NCBI RefSeq assembly: GCF_000763375.1
Contig: NZ_JPSY01000001.1
Span: 2,108,001 to 2,172,000, forward strand
DNA: 64,000 nt
DNA from: Microbacterium profundi
GTDB taxonomy: Bacteria > Actinomycetota > Actinomycetes > Actinomycetales > Microbacteriaceae
Reading direction: 5' to 3'
Part shown: positions 43,699 through 53,862 of the stretch, one piece after another
Position numbering within the stretch: the first letter of the stretch is position 1
Layout: every line of letters begins with the position of its first letter
Made by a program: the position numbers and the translations under genes
Notes under the pieces: model-generated
What the model saw: only the letters and a program-made list of their open reading frames with translations
What the model was told of the DNA's origin: nothing
Database searches by the model: none

Positions 43699-44361
43699 AT
43701 GGCTGACTCGTCTCTCGCGCTCGACGTCCTCAAGGCCGACGGCAAGAAGGCAGGCTCGATCGAGCTGCCCGCCGCGCTCTTCGACGTCAAGACGAACATT
43801 CCGCTCATCCACCAGGTCGTCGTCGCGCAGCTCGCGGCGGCTCGCCAGGGCACCCACTCGACCAAGCGTCGCGGTGAGGTTTCCGGTGCTGGCCGCAAGC
43901 CCTTCAAGCAGAAGGGCACGGGTAACGCCCGTCAGGGCTCGATCCGCGCGCCGCACATGACCGGCGGTGGCATTGTCCACGGCCCGAAGCCGCGTGACTA
44001 CTCGCAGCGCACGCCCAAGAAGATGATCGCGGCCGCCCTCCTGGGCTCGCTCAGCGACCGCTTCCGCGGTGACCGTCTGCACGCCATCGAGTCCTTCGGC
44101 ATCGACGGTGCACCTTCGACGAAGGCTGCCGTGAGCTTCCTCACGACGGTCGTCACGTCGAAGAACGTGCTCCTCGTGATCGAACGAGGCGACGACATCA
44201 CCACGAAGAGCATTCGCAACCTTGCGAACATCCACGTGCTGACGTTCGACCAGCTCAACGCGTACGACGTGCTCGTCTCTGACGACATCGTCTTCACCAA
44301 GGCCGCGCTCGAGGGCTTCATCGCCTCGAAGACCGGCACAACCGAGGAGGTCTCGGCATGA
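43699..44361 (+). CDS. rplD: 50S ribosomal protein L4
   Basis: 220 aa. The exit-tunnel loop is visible as [20 protein letters not shown] and [19 protein letters not shown]. Loop mutations in this family give macrolide resistance; the residues here look normal. Overlaps rplW by ATGA. Confidence 0.98.
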   Translation: MADSSLALDVLKADGKKAGSIELPAALFDVKTNIPLIHQVVVAQLAAARQGTHSTKRRGEVSGAGRKPFKQKGTGNARQGSIRAPHMTGGGIVHGPKPRDYSQRTPKKMIAAALLGSLSDRFRGDRLHAIESFGIDGAPSTKAAVSFLTTVVTSKNVLLVIERGDDITTKSIRNLANIHVLTFDQLNAYDVLVSDDIVFTKAALEGFIASKTGTTEEVSA

Positions 44362-44681
44362 CCGAGCAGGTAGGCGCCCTCCAGTCGGCGTTCAACAAGG
44401 ACCCCCGCGACATCATCCTGAAGCCGGTCGTCTCTGAGAAGAGCTACTCGCTGATCGACGAAGGCAAGTACACCTTCCTCGTCGACCCGCGTGCTACGAA
44501 GACCGAGATCAAGCTCGCCATCGAGAAGATCTTCGGCGTCAAGGTCGCGTCGGTCAACACGATCAACCGCGTCGGCAAGGCCCGTCGCACCCGCTTCGGC
44601 ACGGGAAAGCGCAAGGACACCAAGCGCGCCATCGTGAGCCTGAAGTCGGGCACCATCGACATCTTCACGGCAATCGGCTGA
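44358..44681 (+). CDS. rplW: 50S ribosomal protein L23
   Basis: 107 aa. [20 protein letters not shown] and [19 protein letters not shown] are diagnostic. L23 sits at the tunnel exit and docks trigger factor and SRP. Start overlaps the L4 stop. Confidence 0.98.
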   Translation: MTEQVGALQSAFNKDPRDIILKPVVSEKSYSLIDEGKYTFLVDPRATKTEIKLAIEKIFGVKVASVNTINRVGKARRTRFGTGKRKDTKRAIVSLKSGTIDIFTAIG

Positions 44682-44702
44682 TCCGGGGGATAAAGGACAA
44701 TC

Positions 44703-45542
44703 ATGGCTATTCGCAAGTACAAGCCCACGACCCCGGGTCGCCGCGGCTCGTCGGTGGCTGACTTCGCCGAGATCACTCGATCGACGCCGGAGAAGTCGCT
44801 GCTGCGCCCGCTCTCGAAGACCGGTGGTCGCAACAACCAGGGCCGCATCACGACCCGTCACATCGGTGGTGGCCACAAGCGCCAGTACCGTGTCATCGAC
44901 TTCCGTCGCAATGACAAGGACGGCGTCAACGCCAAGGTCGCTCACATCGAGTACGACCCCAACCGCACCGCACGCATCGCACTGCTGCACTACTTCGACG
45001 GCGAGAAGCGTTACATCATCGCGCCGAACAAGCTGAACCAGGGCGACGTCGTCGAGTCGGGTGCATCGGCTGACATCAAGCCGGGCAACAACCTGCCTCT
45101 GAAGAACATCCCGACCGGTACTGTGATCCACGCGATCGAGCTCCGTCCGGGTGGCGGCGCGAAGCTCGCCCGTTCGGCAGGCGCCTCGGTGCGCCTCGTC
45201 GCCAAGGACGGCATCTACGCGCAGCTGCGTCTCCCCTCGGGCGAGATCCGCAACGTCGATGCCCGCTGCCGCGCCACGATCGGCGAGGTCGGCAACGCCG
45301 AGCAGTCGAACATCAACTGGGGCAAGGCCGGCCGTAACCGCTGGAAGGGCATCCGCCCGACCGTGCGCGGTGTGGCCATGAACCCCGTCGATCACCCGCA
45401 CGGTGGTGGAGAGGGCAAGACCTCCGGTGGTCGTCACCCTGTCACCCCCTGGGGCCAGGCAGAGGGTCGTACCCGTCACGCCAACAAGGAAAGCGACAAG
45501 TACATCGTTCGTCGTCGCACCGCGTCTAAGAAGCGTAAGTAG
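44703..45542 (+). CDS. rplB: 50S ribosomal protein L2
   Basis: 279 aa, normal. [20 protein letters not shown] near the N-terminus and the C-terminal [20 protein letters not shown], with the conserved His needed for peptidyl transfer function. AAAGGAC upstream of the ATG. Confidence 0.99.
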   Translation: MAIRKYKPTTPGRRGSSVADFAEITRSTPEKSLLRPLSKTGGRNNQGRITTRHIGGGHKRQYRVIDFRRNDKDGVNAKVAHIEYDPNRTARIALLHYFDGEKRYIIAPNKLNQGDVVESGASADIKPGNNLPLKNIPTGTVIHAIELRPGGGAKLARSAGASVRLVAKDGIYAQLRLPSGEIRNVDARCRATIGEVGNAEQSNINWGKAGRNRWKGIRPTVRGVAMNPVDHPHGGGEGKTSGGRHPVTPWGQAEGRTRHANKESDKYIVRRRTASKKRK

Positions 45543-45554
45543 GAGTAGAAGAAG

Positions 45555-45836
45555 ATGCCACGGAGTCTCAAGAAGGGCCCCTTCGTCGACGAGCACCTGC
45601 TTCGCAAGGTCGTCGTGCAGAACGAAGCCGGTTCCAAGAACGTCATCAAGACCTGGTCTCGCCGGTCCATGATCATCCCGGCCATGCTGGGTCACACGAT
45701 CGCGGTCCACGACGGTCGCAAGCACATTCCTGTGTTTGTCACCGAGACCATGGTCGGTCACAAGCTGGGCGAGTTCGCGCCCACCCGCACCTTCCGCGGC
45801 CACGAGAAGGACGACAAGAAGGGCCGTCGCCGCTGA
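45555..45836 (+). CDS. rpsS: 30S ribosomal protein S19
   Basis: 93 aa. [19 protein letters not shown] and [20 protein letters not shown] are conserved family sequence. Works with S13 in the 30S head. Ends in a basic tail DDKKGRRR. Confidence 0.98.
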   Translation: MPRSLKKGPFVDEHLLRKVVVQNEAGSKNVIKTWSRRSMIIPAMLGHTIAVHDGRKHIPVFVTETMVGHKLGEFAPTRTFRGHEKDDKKGRRR

Positions 45837-45861
45837 CGCGGGGACGATAGAGGAGAGAGAA

Positions 45862-46260
45862 ATGGTGGAGTCCATCGCACGCGTGCGACACATCCGCGTG
45901 ACCCCTCAGAAGGCTCGTCGTGTCGTCGCGCTCATCAAGGGCAAGCAGGCCCAGGAGGCTCTTGCGATCCTGAAGTTCGCAGCACAGAGCGCCAGTGAGC
46001 CGATCTACAAGCTTGTCGCGTCGGCCATGGCCAACGCGCAGGTGAAGGCGGATCGTGACGGCGAGTACCTCGACGAGCAGGACCTGTACGTGGTCAACGC
46101 GTACGTAGACGAGGGCACGACGCTCAAGCGTTTCCGCCCCCGTGCACAGGGTCGCGCTTTCCAGATCAAGAAGCGCACGAGCCACATCACGGTCGTGCTC
46201 TCGACGCCTGAGGTTGCCACGGCAGCCGACGGCGAAAGCAAGAAGAAGGCGAGCAAGTAA
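45862..46260 (+). CDS. rplV: 50S ribosomal protein L22
   Basis: 132 aa from ATG 45862 with GAGAGAG upstream. [20 protein letters not shown] and the hairpin end [20 protein letters not shown] that lines the exit tunnel. About 18 extra residues form a charged C-terminal tail ([13 protein letters not shown]). Stop overlaps rpsC start (TAATG). Confidence 0.97.
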   Translation: MVESIARVRHIRVTPQKARRVVALIKGKQAQEALAILKFAAQSASEPIYKLVASAMANAQVKADRDGEYLDEQDLYVVNAYVDEGTTLKRFRPRAQGRAFQIKKRTSHITVVLSTPEVATAADGESKKKASK

Positions 46261-47009
46261 TGGGACAGAAGGTAAACCCGTACGGCTTCCGCCTCGGAAT
46301 CACCACGGACCACGTTTCGCGTTGGTTCTCGGACTCGACGAAGCCTGGTCAGCGTTACGCCGACTACGTGGCTGAGGACATCAAGATCCGTAACCTGCTC
46401 AAGACGCAGCTCGACCGCGCCGGTGTCTCGAACATCGAGATCGAGCGCACCCGTGACCGCGTCCGCGTCGACATCCACACCGCCCGTCCGGGCATCGTGA
46501 TCGGTCGTCGTGGTGCAGAAGCCGAGCGGATCCGTGGCGACCTCGAGAAGCTCTCGGGCAAGCAGATCCAGCTGAACATCCTCGAGGTCAAGAACCCCGA
46601 GGCTGACGCTCAGCTCGTCGCACAGGGCATCGCCGAGCAGCTCTCTGCTCGCGTGGCGTTCCGTCGTGCGATGCGCAAGGGTCTCCAGGGCGCGCAGCGC
46701 GCTGGCGCCAAGGGCATCCGCATCCAGGTCTCCGGCCGCCTCGGCGGCGCCGAGATGAGCCGCTCGGAGTTCTACCGCGAGGGTCGTGTGCCGCTGCACA
46801 CGCTGCGCGCGAACATCGACTACGGCTTCTACGAGGCACGGACCACCTTCGGCCGCATCGGCGTGAAGGTCTGGATCTACAAGGGCGATCTCACCGCCAA
46901 GGAGCTTGCTCGCGAGCAGGCCAACCAGAAGCCTTCGCGCGACCGTGGCGGCGACCGTCGTCGTGGCCCGCGGGGCGAAGCACCTGTTGCAGAAGGAGCG
47001 TCGGCATAA
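46260..47009 (+). CDS. rpsC: 30S ribosomal protein S3
   Basis: 249 aa. [22 protein letters not shown] domain [20 protein letters not shown] and [20 protein letters not shown]. The C-terminus has an Arg/Gly-rich tail ([15 protein letters not shown]). S3 forms part of the mRNA entry helicase. One-base overlaps on both sides. Confidence 0.98.
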   Translation: MGQKVNPYGFRLGITTDHVSRWFSDSTKPGQRYADYVAEDIKIRNLLKTQLDRAGVSNIEIERTRDRVRVDIHTARPGIVIGRRGAEAERIRGDLEKLSGKQIQLNILEVKNPEADAQLVAQGIAEQLSARVAFRRAMRKGLQGAQRAGAKGIRIQVSGRLGGAEMSRSEFYREGRVPLHTLRANIDYGFYEARTTFGRIGVKVWIYKGDLTAKELAREQANQKPSRDRGGDRRRGPRGEAPVAEGASA

Positions 47010-47428
47010 TGCTCATCCCCCGTAAGGTCAAGTTCCGCAAGCAGCACCACCCGGGTCGTACCGGGCACGCTACCGGCGGCACGAAGGTCTCCTTCGGCGA
47101 ATACGGCATCCAGGCCCTCACGCCCGCTTATGTGACCAACCGTCAGATCGAGGCAGCTCGTATCGCGATGACGCGTCACATCAAGCGCGGTGGAAAGGTG
47201 TGGATCAACATCTACCCGGACCGTCCGCTCACGAAGAAGCCGGCCGAAACCCGCATGGGTTCCGGTAAGGGTTCGCCTGAGTGGTGGGTTTCCAACGTCA
47301 AGCCGGGTCGCGTCCTCTTCGAGGTCGCAGGCGTCAGCGAGGAACTTGCTCGCGAAGCACTGACCCGAGCCATTCACAAGCTGCCTCTCAAGGCACGCAT
47401 CATCAAGCGCGAGGAGGGCGACGCGTAA
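47009..47428 (+). CDS. rplP: 50S ribosomal protein L16
   Basis: 139 aa. [20 protein letters not shown] and [20 protein letters not shown], the segment close to the A-site tRNA. Coupled to rpsC and rpmC through TAATG overlaps. Confidence 0.98.
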   Translation: MLIPRKVKFRKQHHPGRTGHATGGTKVSFGEYGIQALTPAYVTNRQIEAARIAMTRHIKRGGKVWINIYPDRPLTKKPAETRMGSGKGSPEWWVSNVKPGRVLFEVAGVSEELAREALTRAIHKLPLKARIIKREEGDA

Positions 47429-47745
47429 TGGCGATCGGCACCAAGGAGCTCGCTCCGGCAGAGCTCGACACGTTCGAAGACCAGCGCCTCGTCGAGGAGC
47501 TGCGTAAGGCCAAGGAGGAGCTTTTCAACCTCCGTTTCCAGTCGGCCACCGGCCAGCTGGAGAGCCACGGCCGCATCCGCGCCGTCAAGCGCGACATCGC
47601 GCGCCTGTACACCGTGATCCGCGAACGCGAGCTGGGCATCCGTGCGACGCCTGCTCCCGTCGAGGCTCCGGCCAAGAAGGCGTCCAAGTCGAAGGCGAAG
47701 AAGTCCGAGGATGCCTCGGCTGACGCCGAAGGGAAGGCTGAGTAA
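47428..47745 (+). CDS. rpmC: 50S ribosomal protein L29 with C-terminal Lys/Ala tail
   Basis: 105 aa, about 35 longer than the usual 65-70. The core is [20 protein letters not shown] and [20 protein letters not shown]; after it comes a low-complexity tail [21 protein letters not shown]29 lies at the tunnel exit next to L23. The tail may be disordered. Confidence 0.96.
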   Translation: MAIGTKELAPAELDTFEDQRLVEELRKAKEELFNLRFQSATGQLESHGRIRAVKRDIARLYTVIRERELGIRATPAPVEAPAKKASKSKAKKSEDASADAEGKAE

Positions 47746-48053
47746 TGGCCACCAAGAAGGAAGCGGAAGCTCCCGTCTCGCACGACGTGCGCGACGAGAA
47801 CGCTCGCGGTTACCGCAAGACGCAGCGTGGTTACGTCGTCAGCGACAAGATGGACAAGACCATCGTCGTCGAGGTCGAGGACCGCGTGAAGCACCCGCTC
47901 TACGGCAAGGTCATCCGCCGTACCGAGAAGCGCAAGGTGCACGACGAGACCAACTCGGCGGGCATCGGCGACCTCGTTGTCATCAGTGAGACCCGTCCGC
48001 TCAGCGCCACCAAGCGCTGGCGTCTGGTCGAGATCGTCGAGAAGGCCAAGTAA
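47745..48053 (+). CDS. rpsQ: 30S ribosomal protein S17
   Basis: 102 aa. Core [20 protein letters not shown] and [20 protein letters not shown]. About 18 extra N-terminal residues. Last gene of the S10 segment; 26 nt separate it from rplN, with no terminator, so transcription probably continues. Confidence 0.97.
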   Translation: MATKKEAEAPVSHDVRDENARGYRKTQRGYVVSDKMDKTIVVEVEDRVKHPLYGKVIRRTEKRKVHDETNSAGIGDLVVISETRPLSATKRWRLVEIVEKAK

Positions 48054-48079
48054 GCCTCCGGCTTACTGAAGGAGTAATA

Positions 48080-48448
48080 GTGATTCAGCAGGAATCCCGC
48101 CTCAAGGTCGCCGACAACACCGGCGCGAAGGAGCTGCTCACGATCCGCGTCCTCGGTGGCTCACGCCGTCGTTACGCAGGTCTGGGTGACACCATCGTCG
48201 CCACGGTCAAGGACGCGATCCCGGGCGGCAACGTCAAGAAGGGCGACGTCGTCAAGGCGGTCATCGTCCGCACCAAGAAGGAAGTCCGTCGTCCGGACGG
48301 CTCCTACATCAAGTTCGACGAGAACGCCGCCGTCATCCTGAAGACCGACGGGGAGCCCCGTGGCACCCGTATCTTCGGACCGGTCGGTCGTGAGCTTCGC
48401 GACAAGAAGTTCATGAAGATCGTCTCGCTCGCGCCGGAGGTTATCTGA
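48080..48448 (+). CDS. rplN: 50S ribosomal protein L14
   Basis: 122 aa from GTG 48080 with AAGGAG upstream. [20 protein letters not shown] and [20 protein letters not shown] are fully conserved. Marks the start of the spc segment. Confidence 0.98.
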   Translation: MIQQESRLKVADNTGAKELLTIRVLGGSRRRYAGLGDTIVATVKDAIPGGNVKKGDVVKAVIVRTKKEVRRPDGSYIKFDENAAVILKTDGEPRGTRIFGPVGRELRDKKFMKIVSLAPEVI

Positions 48449-48450
48449 TC

Positions 48451-48810
48451 ATGGCGAAAATCAAGAAGGGCGACCTGGTTCAGGTCATCTCGGGCGCCAA
48501 GCCCGAGCGCGGCGGCGACCGCGGCAAGCAGGGCAAGGTCCTCGAGGTCCTCGCTGAGCGCAACCGCGTCATCGTCGAGGGCGTGAACTACGTCACCAAG
48601 CACACCCGCGTCGGCCAGACGCAGCGTGGCACCAAGACGGGCGGCATCGAGACCATCGAAGCCCCCATCCACATCTCGAACGTCGCAGTCGTCGACCCCG
48701 AGACCAAGAAGCCGACTCGTGTCGGTCACCGGGTCGAGGAGCAGACCAAGGACGGCGTCAAGCGCACCGTCCGCGTGCGTTACGCGAAGAAGAGCGGTAA
48801 GGACCTCTGA
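48451..48810 (+). CDS. rplX: 50S ribosomal protein L24
   Basis: 119 aa. KOW motif [26 protein letters not shown] start ([13 protein letters not shown]) and [12 protein letters not shown]. Assembly initiator of the 50S subunit. Two bases after rplN; stop overlaps rplE start (TGATG). Confidence 0.98.
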   Translation: MAKIKKGDLVQVISGAKPERGGDRGKQGKVLEVLAERNRVIVEGVNYVTKHTRVGQTQRGTKTGGIETIEAPIHISNVAVVDPETKKPTRVGHRVEEQTKDGVKRTVRVRYAKKSGKDL

Positions 48811-49400
48811 TGAGCACCGACACTGCCGCGCAGGCTGGCAAGATCCAGCCGCGCCTGAAGCAGAAGTACAAGGCCGAGATCCAGCAGAAGCTGCAGGACG
48901 AGTTCGGCTACAAGAACGTGATGCAGATCCCCGGCCTCGTCAAGGTCGTCGTCAACACCGGTGTCGGTGAGGCGGCTCGCGACAGCAAGGTGATCGATGG
49001 CGCGGTCGAGGACCTCACCAAGATCACCGGCCAGAAGCCGATCGTCACGAAGGCCCGCAAGTCCATCGCGCAGTTCAAGCTGCGTGAGGGTCAGGCCATC
49101 GGCGCGCACGTCACCCTCCGTGGTGACCGCGCGTGGGAGTTCGTCGACCGCCTCGTGTCGCTCGCGCTGCCCCGCATCCGCGACTTCCGCGGTCTGTCGG
49201 GCAAGCAGTTCGACGGCAACGGCAACTACACGTTCGGTCTCCAGGAGCAGAGCGTGTTCCACGAGATCGACCAGGACAAGATCGACCGTGTCCGTGGATT
49301 CGACATCACTGTCGTGACCACGGCGAAGACGGACGACGAGGGTCGCGCTCTGCTGCGTCACCTCGGATTCCCCTTCACGGCTGACGACGCCAAGGCGTGA
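48810..49400 (+). CDS. rplE: 50S ribosomal protein L5
   Basis: 196 aa with a slightly extended N-terminus. Core [40 protein letters not shown] and [10 protein letters not shown] end. Binds 5S rRNA. In most actinobacteria rpsN follows; here a hairpin and promoter follow instead. Confidence 0.98.
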   Translation: MSTDTAAQAGKIQPRLKQKYKAEIQQKLQDEFGYKNVMQIPGLVKVVVNTGVGEAARDSKVIDGAVEDLTKITGQKPIVTKARKSIAQFKLREGQAIGAHVTLRGDRAWEFVDRLVSLALPRIRDFRGLSGKQFDGNGNYTFGLQEQSVFHEIDQDKIDRVRGFDITVVTTAKTDDEGRALLRHLGFPFTADDAKA

Positions 49401-49406
49401 TGCTCA

Positions 49407-49452
49407 GGACCCCCGCCGTTTCCTGCGCCTGTCGAAGGGCGGGCGGGGGTCC
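49407..49452 (+). terminator. hairpin between rplE and rpsH with REP-like loop
   Basis: GGACCCCCGCC (49407-49417) pairs with GGCGGGGGTCC (49442-49452). Its loop carries CCTGCGCCTGTCGAAGGG, a member of the REP-like family. It marks an operon seam where rpsN would be expected. Confidence 0.7.
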
Positions 49453-49462
49453 CGCATGCGCT

Positions 49463-49468
49463 TACAAT
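49463..49468 (+). promoter_or_regulatory. -10 box of an internal promoter before rpsH
   Basis: TACAAT follows the rplE hairpin by ten bases and would give a leader of about 70 nt. No clear -35 box, since the hairpin occupies that region. Confidence 0.5.
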
Positions 49469-49542
49469 TGAAGATTGCGAATCATAGAAGGTCGTCTGTC
49501 GTGTAACGGCAGCCGAAACCTCATGAACAAAGGAAAACACCC

Positions 49543-49941
49543 ATGACAATGACAGACCCGGTCGCAGACTTGCTGACCCGTCTGCGCAACGCGAACTCGG
49601 CACACCACGACTCCGTGTCCCTGCCGTCGAGCAAGCTCAAGACGCACATCGCCGACATCCTCCAGCAGGAGGGCTACATCGCCGGCTGGGAGGTCACCGA
49701 TGCTCGCGTCGGCCAGAACCTCACCCTCACGCTGAAGTACGGCCCCAACCGTGAGCGTTCGATCGCGGGCATCAAGCGCGTGTCGAAGCCCGGCCTTCGC
49801 GTCTACGCGAAGTCCACGGAGCTGCCTACGGTCCTCGGTGGCCTCGGCGTGGCCATCCTGTCCACTTCCTCCGGTCTTCTCACTGACCGTCAGGCTGAGC
49901 AGAAGGGCGTGGGCGGAGAAGTTCTCGCCTACGTGTGGTAA
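49543..49941 (+). CDS. rpsH: 30S ribosomal protein S8
   Basis: 132 aa. [20 protein letters not shown] start and the C-terminal [20 protein letters not shown]. In other bacteria S8 represses the spc operon. AAAGGAAAA precedes the ATG. Confidence 0.98.
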   Translation: MTMTDPVADLLTRLRNANSAHHDSVSLPSSKLKTHIADILQQEGYIAGWEVTDARVGQNLTLTLKYGPNRERSIAGIKRVSKPGLRVYAKSTELPTVLGGLGVAILSTSSGLLTDRQAEQKGVGGEVLAYVW

Positions 49942-49947
49942 TTCGAA

Positions 49948-50484
49948 ATGTCGCGTATTGGACGACTTCCCATCTCGATCCCCTCGGACGTCACCATCTC
50001 GGTCGACGGTCGCGCGGTCGCGGTGAAGGGCCCCAAGGGTGAACTCACCCTGAACGTGGCCAGCCCCATCGAGGTCGCGGTCGAGGACAACCAGGTGGTT
50101 GTCTCCCGTCCCGACGACGAGCGCGAGTCGCGGTCGCTTCACGGCCTGACCCGCACGCTCATCAACAACAACATCATCGGCGTGACCCAGGGCTACACCA
50201 AGGGTCTTGAGGTCGTCGGCACCGGTTACCGCGTGCAGCAGAAGGGCAGCTCGGTCGAGTTCGCTCTCGGCTTCTCGCACCCCGTGCTGGTCGACCCGCC
50301 CGCCGGCATCACTTTCACGGTCGAAGGCAACAACAAGGTCACCGTGAGTGGTATCGACAAGCAGGCTGTCGGTGAGGCAGCTGCCAACATCCGCAAGATC
50401 CGCAAGCCCGAGCCGTACAAGGGCAAGGGCGTGCGTTACGCCGGCGAGATCGTGCGTCGCAAGGCCGGAAAGAGTGGTAAGTAA
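49948..50484 (+). CDS. rplF: 50S ribosomal protein L6
   Basis: 178 aa. [20 protein letters not shown] start, [11 protein letters not shown], and the conserved end [18 protein letters not shown]. Six bases after rpsH. Confidence 0.98.
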   Translation: MSRIGRLPISIPSDVTISVDGRAVAVKGPKGELTLNVASPIEVAVEDNQVVVSRPDDERESRSLHGLTRTLINNNIIGVTQGYTKGLEVVGTGYRVQQKGSSVEFALGFSHPVLVDPPAGITFTVEGNNKVTVSGIDKQAVGEAAANIRKIRKPEPYKGKGVRYAGEIVRRKAGKSGK

Positions 50485-50486
50485 CC

Positions 50487-50846
50487 ATGGCTCTCAAGTC
50501 AAAGTCTGACGCCCGCGCGCGTCGTCACGCACGCCTTCGCAAGAAGGTCGTCGGCACCGAAGCGCGTCCGCGTCTGGTCGTCAACCGTTCGGCTCGTCAC
50601 GTCTTCGTCCAGCTGGTCGATGACAGCAAGGGCATCACGGTTGCATCTGCATCCACGCTCGAGACCGAGCTGCGCTCGTTCGAGGGCGACAAGACCGCCA
50701 AGGCCCGCAAGGTCGGCGAGCTCCTCGCTGAGCGCGCGAAGGCCGCCGGCTTCTCCGAGGTCGTCTTCGACCGCGGTGGCAACCGTTATGCGGGCCGCGT
50801 TGCGGCCATCGCCGACGGCGCCCGCGAAGGAGGGCTGGCACTGTGA
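50487..50846 (+). CDS. rplR: 50S ribosomal protein L18
   Basis: 119 aa. [20 protein letters not shown] and [20 protein letters not shown]. Binds 5S rRNA with L5. Stop overlaps rpsE start (GTGA). Confidence 0.98.
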   Translation: MALKSKSDARARRHARLRKKVVGTEARPRLVVNRSARHVFVQLVDDSKGITVASASTLETELRSFEGDKTAKARKVGELLAERAKAAGFSEVVFDRGGNRYAGRVAAIADGAREGGLAL

Positions 50847-51559
50847 GTGACAACAAGGAGAACGAAGTGACCGAAACGGCTGCTGCCGCTCCCGAGACGG
50901 CCGCTGTCGTCTCCGAGACGGCTGCCGGCACGACTCAGGCAGAGCCCGCACGCGAAGGTCGTCGCGGCGGCCGTGACCGCAACCAGGGTGGTCGTGATCG
51001 CAACTCGCGCGATCGCGGCGACAACCAGTTCCTTGAGCGCGTCGTCACCATCAACCGCGTCTCGAAGGTCGTGAAGGGTGGACGCCGGTTCAGCTTCACC
51101 GCTCTCGTGGTCGTCGGCGACGGCAACGGTCTGGTCGGTGTCGGCTATGGCAAGGCCCGCGAGGTGCCCCTGGCCATCTCCAAGGGTGTCGAAGAGGCCA
51201 AGCGCAACTTCTTCCGCGTACCGCGCGTCGGAACCACGGTTCCGCACCCGGTGCAGGGCGAAGCTGCTGCCGGTGTCGTGCTGCTGCGTCCGGCTGCTGC
51301 CGGTACCGGTGTCATCGCCGGTGGTCCGGTGCGCGCCGTCCTCGAGTGCGCCGGCATCCACGATGTCCTCTCGAAGTCGCTCGGCTCGTCGAACACGATC
51401 AACATCGTGCACGCGACCGTCGCGGCCCTGAAGAGCCTCGAAGAGCCTCGTGCAGTCGCGGCTCGCCGTGGCCTCGAGTACGACGCCGTCGTTCCGGACA
51501 TCATCATCCGCAACGAGGCCAAGGCCGCAGCTGCGGCCGCAGCGAAGGTAGGTGCCTGA
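50843..51559 (+). CDS. rpsE: 30S ribosomal protein S5 with N-terminal extension
   Basis: 238 aa, about 70 longer than E. coli S5. Residues 1-38 are Ala/Glu/Thr-rich, 39-60 Arg/Gly-rich ([20 protein letters not shown]), then the S5 core [20 protein letters not shown] and [18 protein letters not shown]. Acts in decoding fidelity. Both the upstream and downstream genes overlap it. Confidence 0.97.
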   Translation: MSDNKENEVTETAAAAPETAAVVSETAAGTTQAEPAREGRRGGRDRNQGGRDRNSRDRGDNQFLERVVTINRVSKVVKGGRRFSFTALVVVGDGNGLVGVGYGKAREVPLAISKGVEEAKRNFFRVPRVGTTVPHPVQGEAAAGVVLLRPAAAGTGVIAGGPVRAVLECAGIHDVLSKSLGSSNTINIVHATVAALKSLEEPRAVAARRGLEYDAVVPDIIIRNEAKAAAAAAAKVGA

Positions 51560-51744
51560 TGGCCGAGCGTCTCAAGGTGACCCAGATCAAGTCCAAGGTG
51601 AGCGAGAAGCAGTATCAGCGTGACACGCTGCGCAGCCTCGGTCTGAAGCGGATCGGCGACAGCACCGTCCGCCCCGACGACGCGCAGACGCGCGGTTACG
51701 TCAAGACCGTCGCACACCTCGTCAAGGTTGAGGAGATCGACTAA
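51559..51744 (+). CDS. rpmD: 50S ribosomal protein L30
   Basis: 61 aa. [20 protein letters not shown] and [17 protein letters not shown] are conserved. TGATG overlap with rpsE and TAATG overlap with rplO. Confidence 0.97.
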   Translation: MAERLKVTQIKSKVSEKQYQRDTLRSLGLKRIGDSTVRPDDAQTRGYVKTVAHLVKVEEID

Positions 51745-52436
51745 TGGCTGAGAAGAACGACGCCGTCGAGGAGAAGGCCGCCAAGGCCCCCGCCAAGAAG
51801 GCTGCCGCTCCCAAGGCTGCGGCTGAGAAGGCTGCCCCGAAGGCTGCCGCGTCCAAGGATGCTGCCGAGAAGAAGCCTGCTGCGAAGAAGGCACCGGCCA
51901 AGACCGCTGCCTCCGACGCGAAGGCTGACTCTGCTGCCAAGAAGCCTGCTCCCAAGAGCAAGAAGGCTGCGCCGAAGGCGGATGCTCCGGCATCCCGTCC
52001 CGGTGTGCTCAAGGTCCACCACCTGCGTCCGGTCCCCGGCGCCAACACCGCGAAGACCCGTGTCGGTCGCGGTGAGGGCTCCAAGGGCAAGACGGCCGGT
52101 CGTGGCACCAAGGGCACCAAGGCCCGCAACACCGTTCGCGTCGGCTTCGAGGGTGGGCAGATGCCTCTGCACATGCGCACTCCGAAGCTGCGCGGGTTCA
52201 AGAACCCGTTCCGCGTCGAGTACCAGGTCGTGAACCTGGAGAAGCTCGCGGAACTGTACCCGAAGGGTGGCGATGTCACCGTGGGCGACCTGGTCGCCAA
52301 GGGTGCTGTTCGCAAGAACGAGAAGGTCAAGGTTCTCGGAAACGGCGACATCGCCGTGAAGCTCACCGTCTCGGTCGACAAGGTCTCGGGTTCTGCCGAG
52401 CAGAAGATCGTGGCTGCGGGCGGATCCGTCAAGTAA
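51744..52436 (+). CDS. rplO: 50S ribosomal protein L15 with 83-residue Ala/Lys N-terminal extension
   Basis: 230 aa against about 145 for the usual protein. The L15 core starts near residue 85 ([20 protein letters not shown], then [20 protein letters not shown]) and is complete. Residues 1-83 are almost only Ala, Lys, Pro, Asp and Glu ([20 protein letters not shown]), like the H1-like protein at 2246. No internal ATG or ribosome-binding site suggests a shorter product, and the ATG overlaps the rpmD stop, so the extension is probably made. Confidence 0.95.
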   Translation: MAEKNDAVEEKAAKAPAKKAAAPKAAAEKAAPKAAASKDAAEKKPAAKKAPAKTAASDAKADSAAKKPAPKSKKAAPKADAPASRPGVLKVHHLRPVPGANTAKTRVGRGEGSKGKTAGRGTKGTKARNTVRVGFEGGQMPLHMRTPKLRGFKNPFRVEYQVVNLEKLAELYPKGGDVTVGDLVAKGAVRKNEKVKVLGNGDIAVKLTVSVDKVSGSAEQKIVAAGGSVK

Positions 52437-52446
52437 CCACTGCGCA

Positions 52447-52475
52447 AGAGGGGTCGGAGATTCTCCGGCCCCTCT
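52447..52475 (+). terminator. hairpin between rplO and secY
   Basis: AGAGGGGTCGGA pairs with TCCGGCCCCTCT (12 bp with one G-U pair) around a short loop. TACCCT at 52482 could be the -10 of a secY promoter just behind it. Confidence 0.65.
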
Positions 52476-52539
52476 CGTGCGTTACCCTGGTCTTTCAGCC
52501 TTTCCTCCGCGGAACGGCAACCTTTCAGGAGGAACGCCT

Positions 52540-53862
52540 TTGTTTAGCGCTATCGCGCGGATCTTCCGCACGCCCGACCTGCGTCGGAAGATCGGTTTCA
52601 CACTGGCGATCATCGCCATCTACCGGCTCGGATCGCACGTGCCCGCCCCGTTCGTGAACTTCCCGAACGTCGAGGAGTGCCTGCGCCTCAACGCCGGCAC
52701 CGAGGGTCTGCTCAGTCTGGTCAACCTGTTCTCCGGCGGCGCTCTGCTGCAGCTGTCGATCTTCGCGCTCGGCGTCATGCCGTACATCACCGCGACGATC
52801 ATCACGCAGCTGCTGCGAGTCGTCATCCCGCACTTCGAGGCGCTGCACAAGGAAGGCCAGGCCGGACAGGCCCGCCTGACCCAGTACACGCGTTACCTCA
52901 CGATCGCCCTCGCGCTGCTGCAGTCGACGACTCTCGTCACCGTGGCCCGCAGCGGTCAGCTGTTCGGAACGACCGACATCGCCGCATGTCAGCAGCTGCT
53001 GACCAACGACGTCTGGTGGGCGCAGCTGCTGATCATCATCGCGATGACCGCCGGTACCGGCCTGATCATGTGGTTCGCCGAGCTCGTCACCGAGCGCGGC
53101 ATCGGCAACGGCATGTCGCTGCTGATCTTCACCTCGATCGCCGCGACGTTCCCCGCGGCCATGTGGGCGATCTTCGAGTCGAACGGCTTCGAAGTGTTCC
53201 TGCTGGTCCTGGCCGTCGGCATCGTCGTCACCGGCCTCGTGGTCTTCGTCGAGCAATCTCAAAGACGGATCCCCGTGCAGTACGCCAAGCGCATGGTCGG
53301 ACGCCGCACCTACGGCGGTACGAACACGTACATCCCGATCAAGGTGAACATGGCGGGCGTGATCCCGATCATCTTCGCGTCCTCGCTGCTGTACATCCCG
53401 ATGCTCATCGCGCAGTTCAACACCCCGCAGGACGGCTCAGAGCCGGCTGCCTGGGTCGTGTGGGTCTCGCAGAACTTCACCACGGGCGATCAGCCGCTCT
53501 ACATGGCGGCGTACTTCCTGCTGATCATCGGCTTCACCTACTTCTACGTCGCGATCACGTTCAACCCGGTCGAGGTCGCAGACAACATGAAGAAGTACGG
53601 CGGATTCATCCCCGGCATCCGTGCCGGTCGTCCGACCGCCGAGTACCTGGACTTCGTGCTCACCCGCATCACGTTCCCCGGGTCGATCTACCTCGGCCTG
53701 ATCGCACTCATCCCGTTGATCGCTCTGGCCACCGTCGGCGCCAACCAGAACTTCCCGTTCGGCGGCGCCTCGATCCTCATCATCGTGGGTGTGGGGCTGG
53801 AGACCGTCAAGCAGATCGACGCTCAGCTCCAGCAGCGCCATTACGAAGGGCTTCTCCGTTGA
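52540..53862 (+). CDS. secY: protein translocase subunit SecY
   Basis: 440 aa with ten transmembrane helices. Start is a TTG at 52540 with AGGAGG six bases upstream, giving FSAIARIFRTPDLRRKIGFT; earlier in-frame codons lack a site. GNGMSLLIFTSIA, the plug-region motif SGGALLQLSIFALGVMPYIT and the C-terminal loop RPTAEYLDFVLTRITFPGS are diagnostic. Forms the Sec channel with SecE and SecG. Stop overlaps the adk start (TTGA). Confidence 0.96.
   Translation: MFSAIARIFRTPDLRRKIGFTLAIIAIYRLGSHVPAPFVNFPNVEECLRLNAGTEGLLSLVNLFSGGALLQLSIFALGVMPYITATIITQLLRVVIPHFEALHKEGQAGQARLTQYTRYLTIALALLQSTTLVTVARSGQLFGTTDIAACQQLLTNDVWWAQLLIIIAMTAGTGLIMWFAELVTERGIGNGMSLLIFTSIAATFPAAMWAIFESNGFEVFLLVLAVGIVVTGLVVFVEQSQRRIPVQYAKRMVGRRTYGGTNTYIPIKVNMAGVIPIIFASSLLYIPMLIAQFNTPQDGSEPAAWVVWVSQNFTTGDQPLYMAAYFLLIIGFTYFYVAITFNPVEVADNMKKYGGFIPGIRAGRPTAEYLDFVLTRITFPGSIYLGLIALIPLIALATVGANQNFPFGGASILIIVGVGLETVKQIDAQLQQRHYEGLLR

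Noticed and set aside
49401-49542. A short or degraded rpsN between rplE and rpsH
   Set aside because: No frame in this 142-bp stretch has the S14 C-x2-C zinc pattern or the conserved Arg/Lys-rich sequence.
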